Source of the DNA: JAGXRK01 sp963714415
GTDB taxonomy: Bacteria > Bacteroidota > Ignavibacteria > Ignavibacteriales > Ignavibacteriaceae
Assembly (NCBI GenBank): GCA_963714415.1
Contig: CAVQOL010000002.1
Span: forward strand, 248,001 to 312,000
Length of the DNA stretch: 64,000 nt
Direction: 5' to 3'
Within the stretch, counting starts at the first letter, position 1, and each line of letters begins with the position of its first letter. A model generated the notes under the pieces. It saw nothing but the letters and a program-made list of their open reading frames with translations, did no database searches and was not told the DNA's origin. Below, one piece after another: positions 7,528 to 17,238 of the stretch. The position numbers and the translations under genes are program-made.

Positions 7528-9152
7528 AGGAATATCTGAAGAAAATCTTTTATGCTGCTTCAGAAAAAATTCCTGAACTCGCTCAGATAAATCACGTGAT
7601 TGATGTTCCAAAACAAAAGGAACACGGCGATCTTTCTTCAAATGCCGCAATGCTGCTTTCGAAAATCCTTAAGAAAAATCCCAGACAAATTGCTCAACAA
7701 ATAATTGAAATATTAGACGTTGATCCTAAAGTTATATATAAAACCGAGATTGCAGGACCGGGTTTTATAAATTTTTTCTTCACACCAGAATACATTGCAG
7801 AAATAATTAAGATAATTTTAGAAAAGGGAAACAATTTCGGTAAAAGTAATAAGTATAAAGGACTTAAAGCAAATGTCGAATTTGTTTCTGCAAATCCAAC
7901 CGGTCCTTTAACCGTTGGACATGGACGAAATGCAGTAGTTGGTGATACAATAGCAAATCTTCTTGAATGGGTCGGTTACGAAGTTGATAAAGAATATTAT
8001 TTTAACAATGCCGGCAGACAAATGCGTGTGCTCGGTGATTCTGTTAAACTTCGTTATTTGCAATTGCTTGGTGAGCAAATTGAGTATCCTGAAGATTATT
8101 ATCAGGGTGACTACATTAAAGATATTGCACAAAGTCTTATTAATGAATTTGGAGATAAATTAAAAGAAGAAAACCCGGAAGGCAAGTTTAAAGAAAAGGC
8201 TGAGAGAGAAATTTTTGAACTTATTAAGAAAACTTTAAACAGTATTGATATAAAACATAAAATCTTTTTTAATGAAAATACTTTATTTGAAGAAGGAAAG
8301 ATAGAAGAGGTTTTAAAAATTTATAAGGAAAAAAATCTTTCTTATGAAAAGGATGGCGCCGTTTGGTTAAAGTTTAGCCAGCTTGGTAAGCAGGATGATA
8401 AAGTAATAGTTAAATCAACAGGTGAACCGACATACCGTTTACCTGATATTGCTTACCACACAACAAAATTTGAACGCGGTTATGATTTGATGGTCGATAT
8501 TTTTGGTTCAGATCATGCCGCAACCTACACTGATGTTTTAGCCGGACTGGAAGCTTTAGGATATGATTCATCAAAAGTAAAAGTATTGATTCAACAATTT
8601 ATTACTGTTACCGAAAATGGTGAAGCCGTAAAAATGTCAACTCGTAAAGCAAATTATATTTCTCTTGATGATCTTATTGATGAAGTAGGAAAAGATGTTG
8701 TAAGATATTTCTACAATATGCGTAATATTTCTTCACATATGAATTTTGAACTTTCTATTGCAAAAAAACAATCTGATGAAAATCCTGTTTTTTATCTTCA
8801 GTATGCACACGCAAGAATATGTTCTATACTTCGAACGATTGAAGGAGAAAATCTTAAATCAGATACTACATATCTTAATCTTCTTACTTCTGAAGAAGAA
8901 CAAACACTTTTAAAGAAACTTTATCAGTTCGAGGAGGAAGTACTTTATAGTGCAGAGGTTTTTGAAACGAACAGAATCTGTGCTTACCTTGAAGAACTTG
9001 CCGCAGCATTTCACAGGTTTTATACATTTTGCAGAATTCTTGGAACAGAGAAAAATCTTGCTGAAGCAAGAGTAGCTTTAGCCCTGGCAACTAAAGTTGT
9101 TTTAAAGAATGGATTATCAATTCTTGGTGTGAGTGCACCCGATAAAATGTAA
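7524..9152 (+). CDS. argS: Arginine--tRNA ligase
   Basis: 542 aa class I aminoacyl-tRNA synthetase. The N-terminal additional domain (about residues 1-100) is followed by the HIGH-type motif in ANPTGPLTVGHGRNAVVGD (about residues 121-139) and the KMS-type loop VKMSTRKANYISLDD. The C-terminal DALR anticodon-binding domain ends in KVVLKNGLSILGVSAPDKM, the typical ArgRS ending. It charges tRNA-Arg in the cytoplasm. The stop lies only 2 bases from the convergent comF-like stop. Confidence 0.97.
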   Translation: MKEYLKKIFYAASEKIPELAQINHVIDVPKQKEHGDLSSNAAMLLSKILKKNPRQIAQQIIEILDVDPKVIYKTEIAGPGFINFFFTPEYIAEIIKIILEKGNNFGKSNKYKGLKANVEFVSANPTGPLTVGHGRNAVVGDTIANLLEWVGYEVDKEYYFNNAGRQMRVLGDSVKLRYLQLLGEQIEYPEDYYQGDYIKDIAQSLINEFGDKLKEENPEGKFKEKAEREIFELIKKTLNSIDIKHKIFFNENTLFEEGKIEEVLKIYKEKNLSYEKDGAVWLKFSQLGKQDDKVIVKSTGEPTYRLPDIAYHTTKFERGYDLMVDIFGSDHAATYTDVLAGLEALGYDSSKVKVLIQQFITVTENGEAVKMSTRKANYISLDDLIDEVGKDVVRYFYNMRNISSHMNFELSIAKKQSDENPVFYLQYAHARICSILRTIEGENLKSDTTYLNLLTSEEEQTLLKKLYQFEEEVLYSAEVFETNRICAYLEELAAAFHRFYTFCRILGTEKNLAEARVALALATKVVLKNGLSILGVSAPDKM

Positions 9153-9154
9153 GT

Positions 9155-9841
9155 TTAATCGGCTATTGCTGCCGAAACTGCATAAACTTTAACCGCACCG
9201 TTATTTAATAATTGTCGAGCACATTCTGATATTGTTGCTCCTGTTGTTATTACATCATCGACAAGAAGAATGTTTTTCCCTTTAATTGACTTTTTATTCC
9301 TCACGGCAAAAGCATTTCTTACATTCATTTCTCTGTCTGAAATATTTTTTAAAGTCTGGGATTCAGTATATCTTCTTCGTTTCAGCACATTGTCTTTGTA
9401 ATTAATATTAAGTTCTTTTGACAATCCCTTTGCTAAATAAAATGATTGATTATAACCACGCTCTGCTTTCTTAAGATGATGAAGAGGTACGGGAACAATC
9501 AAATTAATATTCCAATCTACAATTACCCTTATTCTTTCTTTAGCAATTTCTCTACCCAACTTTATACCACTTCTAAATTTTTGATTATACTTAAACTGAT
9601 GCAATATTTCCTGAAGCTCTTTGTCTTTCTCAAAAACAAATAATGAAGTGAATCCGGCGATCAGTTTTTTAGATTCAAACTTTTTGTTGAATTCAAAATC
9701 GATCCTGGATATTTCGGCTAATTGAATGGAATCAAAACAGTTATTGCAAATAGTATCTTCGCTGTTAGTTAGTTTTTGTTTGCAGGAAGGGCAAAATCTT
9801 GGAAGAAAAAAATCTAACAGGTCTATTAAAAAGAGTTTCAA
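9155..9841 (-). CDS. ComF-family phosphoribosyltransferase-like protein
   Basis: 228 aa. The N-terminus carries a zinc-ribbon CPSCKQKLTNSEDTICNNC (about residues 18-36). The C-terminal half is a phosphoribosyltransferase fold with the PRPP loop ILLVDDVITTGATI. Upstream, VPVPLHHLKKAERGYNQS is the conserved ComF signature. In naturally competent bacteria ComF helps single-stranded DNA uptake, but the family is widespread in non-competent bacteria too. It starts 18 nt after the VWA-like gene ends on the same strand, so they are likely co-transcribed. Confidence 0.9.
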   Translation of the reverse strand: MKLFLIDLLDFFLPRFCPSCKQKLTNSEDTICNNCFDSIQLAEISRIDFEFNKKFESKKLIAGFTSLFVFEKDKELQEILHQFKYNQKFRSGIKLGREIAKERIRVIVDWNINLIVPVPLHHLKKAERGYNQSFYLAKGLSKELNINYKDNVLKRRRYTESQTLKNISDREMNVRNAFAVRNKKSIKGKNILLVDDVITTGATISECARQLLNNGAVKVYAVSAAIAD

Positions 9842-9859
9842 GTTAAAATCCTTTTGCTA

Positions 9860-12007
9860 TTATAGCATTCCGGATTTTTTTCTTATGAACCATTCCATTG
9901 CAAAGATAAGAATAGTAAAAATTAACAACCATTCACTTGACCAAAGATTTATTTCGGATGTTAAAAATTTTTCTTTGACAGCTCGAGCTGAAATTTTATT
10001 CAACTCATCAATTAAGTTATTTGTTTCTTCAGGATTAAAATACTCCCCACCGGTTTCCATTGCAAGCAAATTTAAAAATTCAAAGTCCATTCTTGGATCC
10101 AGCATTTCAATATCTACTTCACCAATATTAAACCTGCCTCCATCTTTACCCAAAACATTGCTATTCAACCGGGCATCTGCCGTAAATGAATAATCACCGG
10201 GATTGCGGATTTGAATTTTACCTTCATACAGACCACTTCCAACAGAATTAAGATTAATTTCAAACCTATCTTCTCCATTTGTTACGTTAACCGAAACATT
10301 CGCATTTGAAACAGGGTTTAATGCATCATCATAAACCCGTGCAGAAAATTCAATTTCTTCGCCGCTAGCAAATATTTTTTTTGTCGGTTGTATTCTGACT
10401 TTTCTGAATTCGTCCGATACATTCAACCATCTGACAGAATTAAGAATAAAACTATCAAATAAATCAGAGTTTCTTGTTGCCGTTTGAAGTTTCCATCTCC
10501 AGAAATCTTTAGCAAGAACTACTATTGATCGTTTATTTCCTAAAGACCTTGTTAATATTAAGGGATTGGGTCGTGGTACGTTATCAACTTTTATTCTTGA
10601 AACTATTTTGCTTTCAGGTTTAGCATTAATAATAATTCTAGGTTGTAGTATTGGCGGTAAATTATTCCAGGCTGCAATCGGGTTACTTGCATTGTTTTGA
10701 AGAAGCGGATTGTTATTCTCACTAATTTGTATTTCCGGTTGAACTTGTTGATAAATATTATCAATCTGCGAAATAGTAAACGGCAGATACTGTTGAAGCT
10801 CTGACAGCTTTGCTACATCAATATCGGAGGAAAGCGAAAAAAAGAAAGGAGTATTTTTATCTGAGATTTTTTTTGTAATAAGATTCAATGCCTCAACAGA
10901 TGTTTCTTTTGTAGGAAACCCGATAAGAAAGAAAATATCTGCACTGTCAATTTTCTTTGTGTAACCACCTTCTATGAATTGATTATTTCTGATCTGAGTA
11001 AGAGTTGAAATAGAAATATTATTGTCCGTTGATAATGAATTTTTAACAAAAGTAAGATCAGCCGAAGGTGATCCGCTTATAATTAACACTTTTATTTTAT
11101 TGCTTAATACATTAACAAAAAATATCTTTTTATTATTTGCGTAAGTGAATTCATCCTTCAGTTCAGAAACAGTTAATGATAATTTTTTCTCACCGCTAGT
11201 TTTGGGTGTATAATCAAAATTAATATTGTTAGTTCCGCTTTCATCAAGAATCATATTCTTTTGTTCGAGGAGGATATCATTTTCATAAAACGATACCATA
11301 ATATTTTGTCCTGCATAACCTCGGTTTGTAATTGAGCTCATAACAGTGGTTGGAGTTTCTGCATAGATCAAATCATTGTATAAAACTGATTTTATTTCAA
11401 CATCATTTTTGCGTGATGAATCACCAATTCCAACTGTGAAAACAGGCGTGGCTTTTTGTTGAGCGATATAAATTGGATTAGAGCCGTCAGTTATAACTCC
11501 GTCAGAAATAATTGTTACAGAAGCAATATTTCGTTTTCCGAAATCAGTCTCATTAAATATGTCCGAAAAGTTGGTTGATGAATGTGAAAAATTTAATTTG
11601 CTGATCGAATCACGTTCAAGCTTTTCCAATCTGCTTCCGAAAGTATATAGTTCTAAATTTGGAGAAGTAGATTTATTCAATAATTCATTAACGATTTCAT
11701 AAACCGTTTTTTCTCTTTCAGTTCCATCTTCAAATAAAATTGATTTAGTGTTGTCAATAAAGATAAGATTTGCCGGTTGCGAAATTTCTTTCTTTGTCAA
11801 AGAAAGTATCGGTTCAAAGAAAATAAAGAGGAGAAGAATTAATGCTATGCCTCTTAGCGAAGCAAGAAAAATTCTTTTAGCGGTCGAAACGGGTGGAAGT
11901 GTAAATCTATATACATAATACGCATACAGAAATGCGATGATTATTCCGAATACAAACAATATTGCAGAAAAAGAAAAACTCAGGCTTATTTTTTCGAAAT
12001 CAAACAT
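9860..12007 (-). CDS. Large membrane protein with von Willebrand-like domain
   Basis: 715 aa. Two N-terminal membrane helices (about residues 10-32 and 45-66) precede a von Willebrand A-like domain beginning NLIFIDNTKSILFEDG, in which the metal-site pattern appears degenerate. A Rossmann-like middle (NKIKVLIISGSPSADLTFVK), an immunoglobulin-like segment (ASGEEIEFSARVYDDALNPV) and a terminal helix (EWLLIFTILIFAMEWFI) follow. The layout matches the BatA-like or aerotolerance-associated family of inner-membrane proteins with large periplasmic loops. No MoxR ATPase or DUF58 partner is nearby. Its start overlaps the phzF-like stop (TAATG), indicating coupling. Function unknown. Confidence 0.7.
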   Translation of the reverse strand: MFDFEKISLSFSFSAILFVFGIIIAFLYAYYVYRFTLPPVSTAKRIFLASLRGIALILLLFIFFEPILSLTKKEISQPANLIFIDNTKSILFEDGTEREKTVYEIVNELLNKSTSPNLELYTFGSRLEKLERDSISKLNFSHSSTNFSDIFNETDFGKRNIASVTIISDGVITDGSNPIYIAQQKATPVFTVGIGDSSRKNDVEIKSVLYNDLIYAETPTTVMSSITNRGYAGQNIMVSFYENDILLEQKNMILDESGTNNINFDYTPKTSGEKKLSLTVSELKDEFTYANNKKIFFVNVLSNKIKVLIISGSPSADLTFVKNSLSTDNNISISTLTQIRNNQFIEGGYTKKIDSADIFFLIGFPTKETSVEALNLITKKISDKNTPFFFSLSSDIDVAKLSELQQYLPFTISQIDNIYQQVQPEIQISENNNPLLQNNASNPIAAWNNLPPILQPRIIINAKPESKIVSRIKVDNVPRPNPLILTRSLGNKRSIVVLAKDFWRWKLQTATRNSDLFDSFILNSVRWLNVSDEFRKVRIQPTKKIFASGEEIEFSARVYDDALNPVSNANVSVNVTNGEDRFEINLNSVGSGLYEGKIQIRNPGDYSFTADARLNSNVLGKDGGRFNIGEVDIEMLDPRMDFEFLNLLAMETGGEYFNPEETNNLIDELNKISARAVKEKFLTSEINLWSSEWLLIFTILIFAMEWFIRKKSGML

Positions 12008-12867
12008 TAGATGAAAATATTTCCTTTTAGAAAAGTAACTGCATTACCTTTAATAATTAATTCCTGCGTATCCTGATTAAAGCTGACTTTAACTCTGCCT
12101 TTTTTTCCGAGATGATCGCCTTGCTCAACTGTTATCGATTCCTTTAGAATATCTTTTGATACTAATCCAGCTTGTAATAGAACCAGTGCTAAGTATGCAG
12201 AGGCTGAACCTGTAACCGGATCTTCGGTTATTCCAAATCCGGGAGCGAAAAATCTCTGGTGAGCAGTATTTTTCTCTTCAATTGTTTTTGTCGTGTATAA
12301 TGACACATCAGGATATTTTCTAAATATTTCACTTTCAATATTGAATTTCGGAGTATAAGAAATGAGCTCAGAATACGATTTTATTTTAATAAAAAGGAAG
12401 TTGTTACTCAATGTGAAAAAAGGAGTATCAATATCAATGATATTTTCCGGAATATTAAATGCACTGATTATTTCTTCTTTAAGTTGGGTTAATTCTCTAA
12501 CAGAACAAACCGGTAATCGCATTCCGTATTCATCTGAATTAATTGAACAATTAAGAATACCGGAGCGCGTTTCAAAAGTTAAAGAATTGGAAATTTGAAT
12601 TATTTTTTTTTCAGTTAAGAAGTGAAGAGAAGCAATTGTGGCATGTCCACAAATATCAACTTCCTTTAAAGGAGTGAACCATCTTAGTTTGTATGTAGCT
12701 TTAGAAGAGGAACAGAGAAAAGCTGTTTCGGAATAATTCGTTTGATTTGCTATTTGCTGCATCTGATGTTCGGTTAAATCATTACCAAACATTACTGCAG
12801 CCGCATTACCTTCAAAAGGATTTGCCGTGAATGCGTTTATATGATAAATCTCAAACTGTTTTCGCAT
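12007..12867 (-). CDS. PhzF-family isomerase/epimerase
   Basis: 286 aa, the usual size for PhzF-like proteins, which have two similar diaminopimelate-epimerase-like halves. The conserved N-terminal motif is YHINAFTANPFEGNAAAV; the active-site glutamate is expected in NYSETAFL. The second-half loop ITEDPVTGSASAYLA is highly conserved. In phenazine producers PhzF isomerises a phenazine precursor, but most homologues like this one lie outside phenazine clusters and have no known substrate. It sits directly after surE, whose stop it overlaps by 17 bases. Confidence 0.9.
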   Translation of the reverse strand: MRKQFEIYHINAFTANPFEGNAAAVMFGNDLTEHQMQQIANQTNYSETAFLCSSSKATYKLRWFTPLKEVDICGHATIASLHFLTEKKIIQISNSLTFETRSGILNCSINSDEYGMRLPVCSVRELTQLKEEIISAFNIPENIIDIDTPFFTLSNNFLFIKIKSYSELISYTPKFNIESEIFRKYPDVSLYTTKTIEEKNTAHQRFFAPGFGITEDPVTGSASAYLALVLLQAGLVSKDILKESITVEQGDHLGKKGRVKVSFNQDTQELIIKGNAVTFLKGNIFI

Positions 12868-13630
12868 GAAAAAGTTTTTCGATATTCCAATTTTTCATTG
12901 ATTCAAATGTTCCGTAGTCTGTAAGATCAAAATGAATCGGTGAAACAGAAACATAATTATTTTTTATTGCTACCTGATCTATATTAAGCTCGTGATCAAC
13001 TTCTAATAAATTACCTGTTAGCCAATAATAATTTCTACCATAAGGATCAACGCGTTTTTCGTAAATATCGTCCCACTTTGACTTTCCTTGTTTAGTAACA
13101 AGAATACCTGAAATTTTTTCTTCAGGAATGTTGGGAACATTTACATTCAGCATTGTACCTAATGGTAATCCTTTTTCGTGAACTTCTTTTACAAGCATTT
13201 GAGCAACCTTGGCAGGAAAACTAAAATCCTTTACAGCATGACTTGTAACAGAAATTGCAATTGCAGGTACATCCATAATAGCTGCTTCTCTGGCTGCTGA
13301 AACCGTTCCTGAGTAAATAATATTTATTGCAGTATTAGAACCGTGATTTATTCCCGAAACAACAAGATCGGGAGGACTGGTCATTAAATTTCTGATTCCC
13401 ATTTTTACACAATCGGCAGGAGTTCCGCCAACAGCATATCCAAAAAATTCACCGTTTTTATGATATTCAAAAACTCTAAGAGGAGTTTGCATTGTGATAG
13501 CGTGACCAACTGCGCTTTGTTCTGTATGAGGTGCTACAACAGTAACTTCTGCTATTTCTTTTAACGAATTAACAAGTGCATGTATTCCTGCGGAATCAAT
13601 TCCGTCATCATTTGAAACAAGTATTCTCAA
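12851..13630 (-). CDS. surE: 5'/3'-nucleotidase SurE
   Basis: 259 aa if started at TTG 13630, which gives the canonical SurE opening (M)RILVSNDDGIDSAGIHAL. The frame extends 21 codons further but without family sequence. The acidic metal-binding NDDG motif, the conserved VVAPHTEQSAVGHAIT segment and VSGINHGSNTAINIIYSGTV are all present. SurE removes phosphate from nucleoside monophosphates and acts in stationary-phase survival. It is the first gene of a minus-strand run surE, phzF-like, VWA-like, comF-like. Confidence 0.95.
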   Translation of the reverse strand: MRILVSNDDGIDSAGIHALVNSLKEIAEVTVVAPHTEQSAVGHAITMQTPLRVFEYHKNGEFFGYAVGGTPADCVKMGIRNLMTSPPDLVVSGINHGSNTAINIIYSGTVSAAREAAIMDVPAIAISVTSHAVKDFSFPAKVAQMLVKEVHEKGLPLGTMLNVNVPNIPEEKISGILVTKQGKSKWDDIYEKRVDPYGRNYYWLTGNLLEVDHELNIDQVAIKNNYVSVSPIHFDLTDYGTFESMKNWNIEKLFHAKTV

Positions 13631-13758
13631 GATAATATCCCTTTTTATTGAAAAAACTGCGGACAATATAATACTAATAGAATCCTTCGTCAATTAAGTA
13701 ATGTGACTATAATAACAAATATTAAATTTCATTAAATTGTTCATCAAAAAAATCATTT

Positions 13759-14497
13759 ATGTTTATAGTAAAGCCGCATATATTCAATAATTTTCCTCAA
13801 ATAGTTGCAGGGGTTAGCACTAAAATAGGACTGAACAGTAAAACCTCCTTACTGCTTTAATTTGTCTCTTAATGTTGGTGATGATCTTGCTATTGTTTTA
13901 GAAAACAGGGAATATTTTTTTAGTAATTTAAGATTAAAGAATGATGAGATAGTCTATCAGAATCAGATTCACTCAGATATAATTACAATAGTTGAATCAT
14001 CCGGTAATTGTGGTGAAAGTGATGCATTGATTACTTCACGGTTTAATCTTGCTTTAGTTTTAACCATTGCAGATTGCACACCGGTTTTAATTTATGATGC
14101 GAAGAATCAAGTAATTGCAGCTATTCATTCAGGCTGGCGTGGAGCTGAGAATAAAATTCTTCACAAGACTTTAATAAAATTGAAAAAAATATTTAACTCA
14201 AAAGGTGAAGATCTTTTTGTTTATCTAGGACCATCAATTTCTCAAATTAATTATGAAGTCGGTAAAGACGTTTCCGAACTTTTTGAAGCCAAATATATTT
14301 TAAAATCAAACGGAAGATTTTTGCTTGATGTTGCTTCGGTGAACTATGATATGTTAATTGAATTTGGAGTTAACCCTTTCAACATTCAGAAATCTGGTTT
14401 ATGCACTTACCAAATGAAAAACTTGTTGCACTCATTCCGTCGTGATGGAAATAAATCAGGTCGTTCATTTGCTGTTATTGCAATGAGGAATTTTTAA
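13759..14497 (+). CDS. pgeF: PgeF/YfiH-family protein (one frameshift)
   Basis: About 245 aa after removing one extra base near 13846. The ATG at 13759 opens MFIVKPHIFNNFPQIVAGVS and closes at 13860. The next frame resumes at YCFNLSLNVGDD, which is the expected family continuation of PYxxLNLG. The copper/zinc-type ligand motifs are present as QIHSD, TIADCTPV and AIHSGWRG. The family is variously described as polyphenol oxidase/laccase-like, a peptidoglycan editing factor, or a purine nucleoside phosphorylase. Its stop overlaps the start of the next gene (TAATG). Confidence 0.85.
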
Positions 14498-15420
14498 TGC
14501 AAAACGGGAATACTAAAGTTGTAAGTGCTTACATTTTGCTGTGTCTAATTTGGGGAACAACCTGGCTTGGAATTAAGGCAAGTCTTGAATCTCTAACTCC
14601 ATTTATGTCTGCTGGACTACGTTTCTTTTTCGCCTCGCTTATAATTTTGTTAATAATGAAATTTAACGGAATAAGACTGCAAAAAGACAAACTCTCAATC
14701 AAGCTTTATTTTTTAATGGGATTCTTTTCATTCGTCATTCCTTTTGGATTAGTTTATTGGGCACAGCAATTTGTGCCATCAGGTTTATCGGCTGTATTAT
14801 TTGCTGTTTATCCATTCTTTGTTGCCATTCTTAGTTATTTAAGGATAAAGGATGAAGAAATCGGATTATTTAAAATTGTAGGAGTCATTTTAGGATTTAC
14901 CGGAATCGTAGTAATATTCTCCGATTCATTCGGTCAGAACATTTCAGACTATATTCTTGGTATGATGGCAATTGTTTTGAGCGGAATTATGCAAGCGAAT
15001 ATAGCTGTAACACTTAAGAAATCCGGTGGTCATTTACATTCATTGTCAATGAATTTAGTTCCTATGGCATTAGCAGGATTTTTCATGATATTATTCTCAT
15101 TCACAGTTGAAGATATGTCAAAGAATATCATTGATCTTAACGCTGTCATTTCAGTTTCTTATTTAGCAATATTCGGAAGTGTTGTTACATTCACGTCATT
15201 TTACTGGTTGTTAAAGAGAGTGAACATAGTTATTCTTTCATTGATTGCATTCATAACTCCGATTGTAGCACTTATAGCGGGATGGATTTTTTATAATGAG
15301 CATTTAACAAATCGTCATCTGATAGGATCTGTTTTAGTTTTATTTGGATTGCTTTGGGCTAATATGGAAGCTTATTTCAAATATAGAAAAGCACAAAAAA
15401 AGTACTTAATGAACAAATAA
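14497..15420 (+). CDS. EamA/DMT-superfamily permease
   Basis: 307 aa with about ten hydrophobic helices arranged as two EamA repeats. The first repeat starts YILLCLIWGTTWLGIKASLE, with the family Trp-Gly motif. The second ends in LIGSVLVLFGLLWANMEAYF. DMT proteins export amino acids, metabolites or drugs across the cytoplasmic membrane; substrate cannot be read from sequence. It is coupled to pgeF by a TAATG overlap and is followed 51 nt later by folB. Confidence 0.9.
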   Translation: MQNGNTKVVSAYILLCLIWGTTWLGIKASLESLTPFMSAGLRFFFASLIILLIMKFNGIRLQKDKLSIKLYFLMGFFSFVIPFGLVYWAQQFVPSGLSAVLFAVYPFFVAILSYLRIKDEEIGLFKIVGVILGFTGIVVIFSDSFGQNISDYILGMMAIVLSGIMQANIAVTLKKSGGHLHSLSMNLVPMALAGFFMILFSFTVEDMSKNIIDLNAVISVSYLAIFGSVVTFTSFYWLLKRVNIVILSLIAFITPIVALIAGWIFYNEHLTNRHLIGSVLVLFGLLWANMEAYFKYRKAQKKYLMNK

Positions 15421-15471
15421 ATAAGTTCATTTATTTCAGTAATTTTGTTTTGAAATTTATTACGGTTAATT

Positions 15472-15843
15472 ATGACAAATATTATAAGAATTAAAAAGGC
15501 AACATTTTACGGTTATCATGGAGTTCGTTCTGAAGAACAAAGCGTTGGCGGTAAGTTTGAAGCCGATGTTGATATTTATACCGATTTTTCTGAGGCTGCA
15601 AAAAAAGACTCATTGAGTGAAACAATAGATTATCATAAAGTTTATTCGTTTATGTATCATCTTGCGCTAGAGCAGAAGTATTATTTAATTGAAGCACTTG
15701 CAGTGAAAATTGCGGACGAGTTGTTAAGAAAATTTTCTGCAATCCAGAAAGTTGCAGTAAGAATCAGGAAAAATAATCCACCGTTAGGCGGTGTTGTTGA
15801 CTGTGTTGAAGTTGAAGTAATAAAAGAAAGAAAAGATTTGTAA
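15472..15843 (+). CDS. folB: Dihydroneopterin aldolase
   Basis: 123 aa, the usual FolB length. It begins with the family pattern FYGYHGVRSEEQSVGGKFEADV. The catalytic segment ETIDYHKVY and the C-terminal KNNPPLGGVVDCVEVEV follow. The enzyme converts dihydroneopterin to 6-hydroxymethyl-dihydropterin in folate synthesis. It is placed 5 nt before folK, which performs the next step. Confidence 0.95.
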   Translation: MTNIIRIKKATFYGYHGVRSEEQSVGGKFEADVDIYTDFSEAAKKDSLSETIDYHKVYSFMYHLALEQKYYLIEALAVKIADELLRKFSAIQKVAVRIRKNNPPLGGVVDCVEVEVIKERKDL

Positions 15844-15848
15844 TTTTT

Positions 15849-16379
15849 GTGAACTCGAATTCGGGAAATATTGCTTTTATTGGTTTAGGTTCGAATAAAG
15901 GAGACAGGTTAAACTATCTTCAAAGTTCTTTGATAAAATTAAGCTCCATAAAAAACATAAAGATAGTATCGGTTTCATCTGTTTATGAAACTAAACCTTT
16001 CGGTATAAGTACGCAGGATAATTTTTATAATGCCGTAGCAAAATTAGAAACAGGTTTAGATGCAGAAAAACTTTTTGAAAAATTGAAAAAAATTGAAGAA
16101 GAATTAGGCAGAACTTTCACCGAAAAATGGGGACCAAGAGAAATTGATCTCGATCTTTTATTATATAATCGCTTAATTTTTTCCAATGATTTTATTAGTT
16201 TGCCACATAAAGGTATTATTTATAGGGATTTTGTCCTTCAACCTTTATTTGAACTTGAACCTGAACTTGTTCATCCTGAATTAAATAAAAAGTTAAGCAT
16301 TATTCTTTCAGAACTTGAAGAAAAATTTGTAATTAATACAATACCCGAAAAATTATTCATACCGGGACAAAACAATTGA
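15849..16379 (+). CDS. folK: Hydroxymethyldihydropteridine pyrophosphokinase
   Basis: 176 aa HPPK, starting at GTG 15849. The opening AFIGLGSNKGDRLNYLQSS and the metal/ATP motif KWGPREIDLDLLLYN are diagnostic. A PHKGIIYRDFVLQPLFEL segment corresponds to the conserved PHP-R-FVL-PL block, with the last Pro of PHP replaced by Lys-Gly. It adds pyrophosphate to hydroxymethyldihydropterin before folP. It overlaps the downstream kinase gene by 4 bases. Confidence 0.94.
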   Translation: MNSNSGNIAFIGLGSNKGDRLNYLQSSLIKLSSIKNIKIVSVSSVYETKPFGISTQDNFYNAVAKLETGLDAEKLFEKLKKIEEELGRTFTEKWGPREIDLDLLLYNRLIFSNDFISLPHKGIIYRDFVLQPLFELEPELVHPELNKKLSIILSELEEKFVINTIPEKLFIPGQNN

Positions 16380-17032
16380 ATAACAACGAAGTAAGATACA
16401 TAGCAATCGAGGGAGTAATCGGATCGGGCAAAACTGCTCTTGCAAAAAAAATTAAAGCCCGGCTCGATGCAAATCTTATCCTTGAACAATTCGAAACGAA
16501 TCCTTTCCTGGAAAAATTCTACACCGATAGAAGAAGATATGCTTTCCAGACCCAGATGTTCTTCCTCATCAACAGATTTAAACAGCAGGAAGAATTAAAC
16601 CAGGAAGATCTCTTCACTCAATATATCGTTGGTGATTATATTTTTGACAAAGACAGAATTTTTGCTTATCTAAATCTTTCCGGTGAAGAACTTAAACTAT
16701 ATGAATCAATATTTCCGTTATTACAGAGAAATTTGCGTAAACCCGATCTGGTTGTGTTTTTGCAGTCTAGTATCGACAGATTGATGTATAATATTAAAAA
16801 GCGCAGCAGAAAAATTGAAAGAAACCTTACACGTAGTTACATTGAAGAATTAAGTGATGCATATACTCATTTTTTCTTCCGGTATAATTCATCCCCATTG
16901 CTCATAGTAAATTCTACTGAAATTGATTTCGTGAATAAGGAAGATGATTTTGATGAATTATTCAGACAAATATTTCGCGAAGACCGGGCATTTATTGAAT
17001 ACTTCAAACCTGAATCGAAGAGCATTGAATGA
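16376..17032 (+). CDS. Deoxynucleoside kinase
   Basis: 218 aa, starting at TTG 16376 inside the folK stop. It has a P-loop IEGVIGSGKTALAKKI and the family helix pattern ETNPFLEKFYTDRRRYAFQTQMFFL. A later SIDRLMYNIKKRSRKIE resembles the deoxynucleoside kinase LID region. The family (dGK/dCK/dAK-like) phosphorylates deoxynucleosides in the salvage pathway. The link to folB-folK is a common arrangement in Bacteroidota-group genomes. Which deoxynucleoside it prefers is not evident. Confidence 0.88.
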   Translation: MNNNEVRYIAIEGVIGSGKTALAKKIKARLDANLILEQFETNPFLEKFYTDRRRYAFQTQMFFLINRFKQQEELNQEDLFTQYIVGDYIFDKDRIFAYLNLSGEELKLYESIFPLLQRNLRKPDLVVFLQSSIDRLMYNIKKRSRKIERNLTRSYIEELSDAYTHFFFRYNSSPLLIVNSTEIDFVNKEDDFDELFRQIFREDRAFIEYFKPESKSIE

Positions 17033-17238
17033 GCCAGTTCCTTAGAATACTTCTTCTTGTTTTAATATTTCTTTTTCTATTCAGAGTAATTAAACGTTTT
17101 CTGGTGAGCTTGTTTAGGTCATCAACTAACAAAGCCAATATTCCTCCTGACAAGCGGAAGAGAAAAAAATACGAAAATATTGAGGAAGCCAAATACACTA
17201 ATATTTCAGACGAAGACCAGGAAGAAAAGAATAATTAA
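17029..17238 (+). CDS. Small membrane protein, DUF4834-like
   Basis: 69 aa. One N-terminal transmembrane helix (about residues 4-20, RILLLVLIFLFLFRVI) is followed by a basic patch and an acidic Asp/Glu-rich tail. It overlaps the kinase gene by 4 bases and the next gene's ATG by 1, so it is firmly inside an operon and very likely real. Similar one-helix proteins in Bacteroidota are annotated as DUF4834. Function unknown. Confidence 0.7.
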   Translation: MSQFLRILLLVLIFLFLFRVIKRFLVSLFRSSTNKANIPPDKRKRKKYENIEEAKYTNISDEDQEEKNN

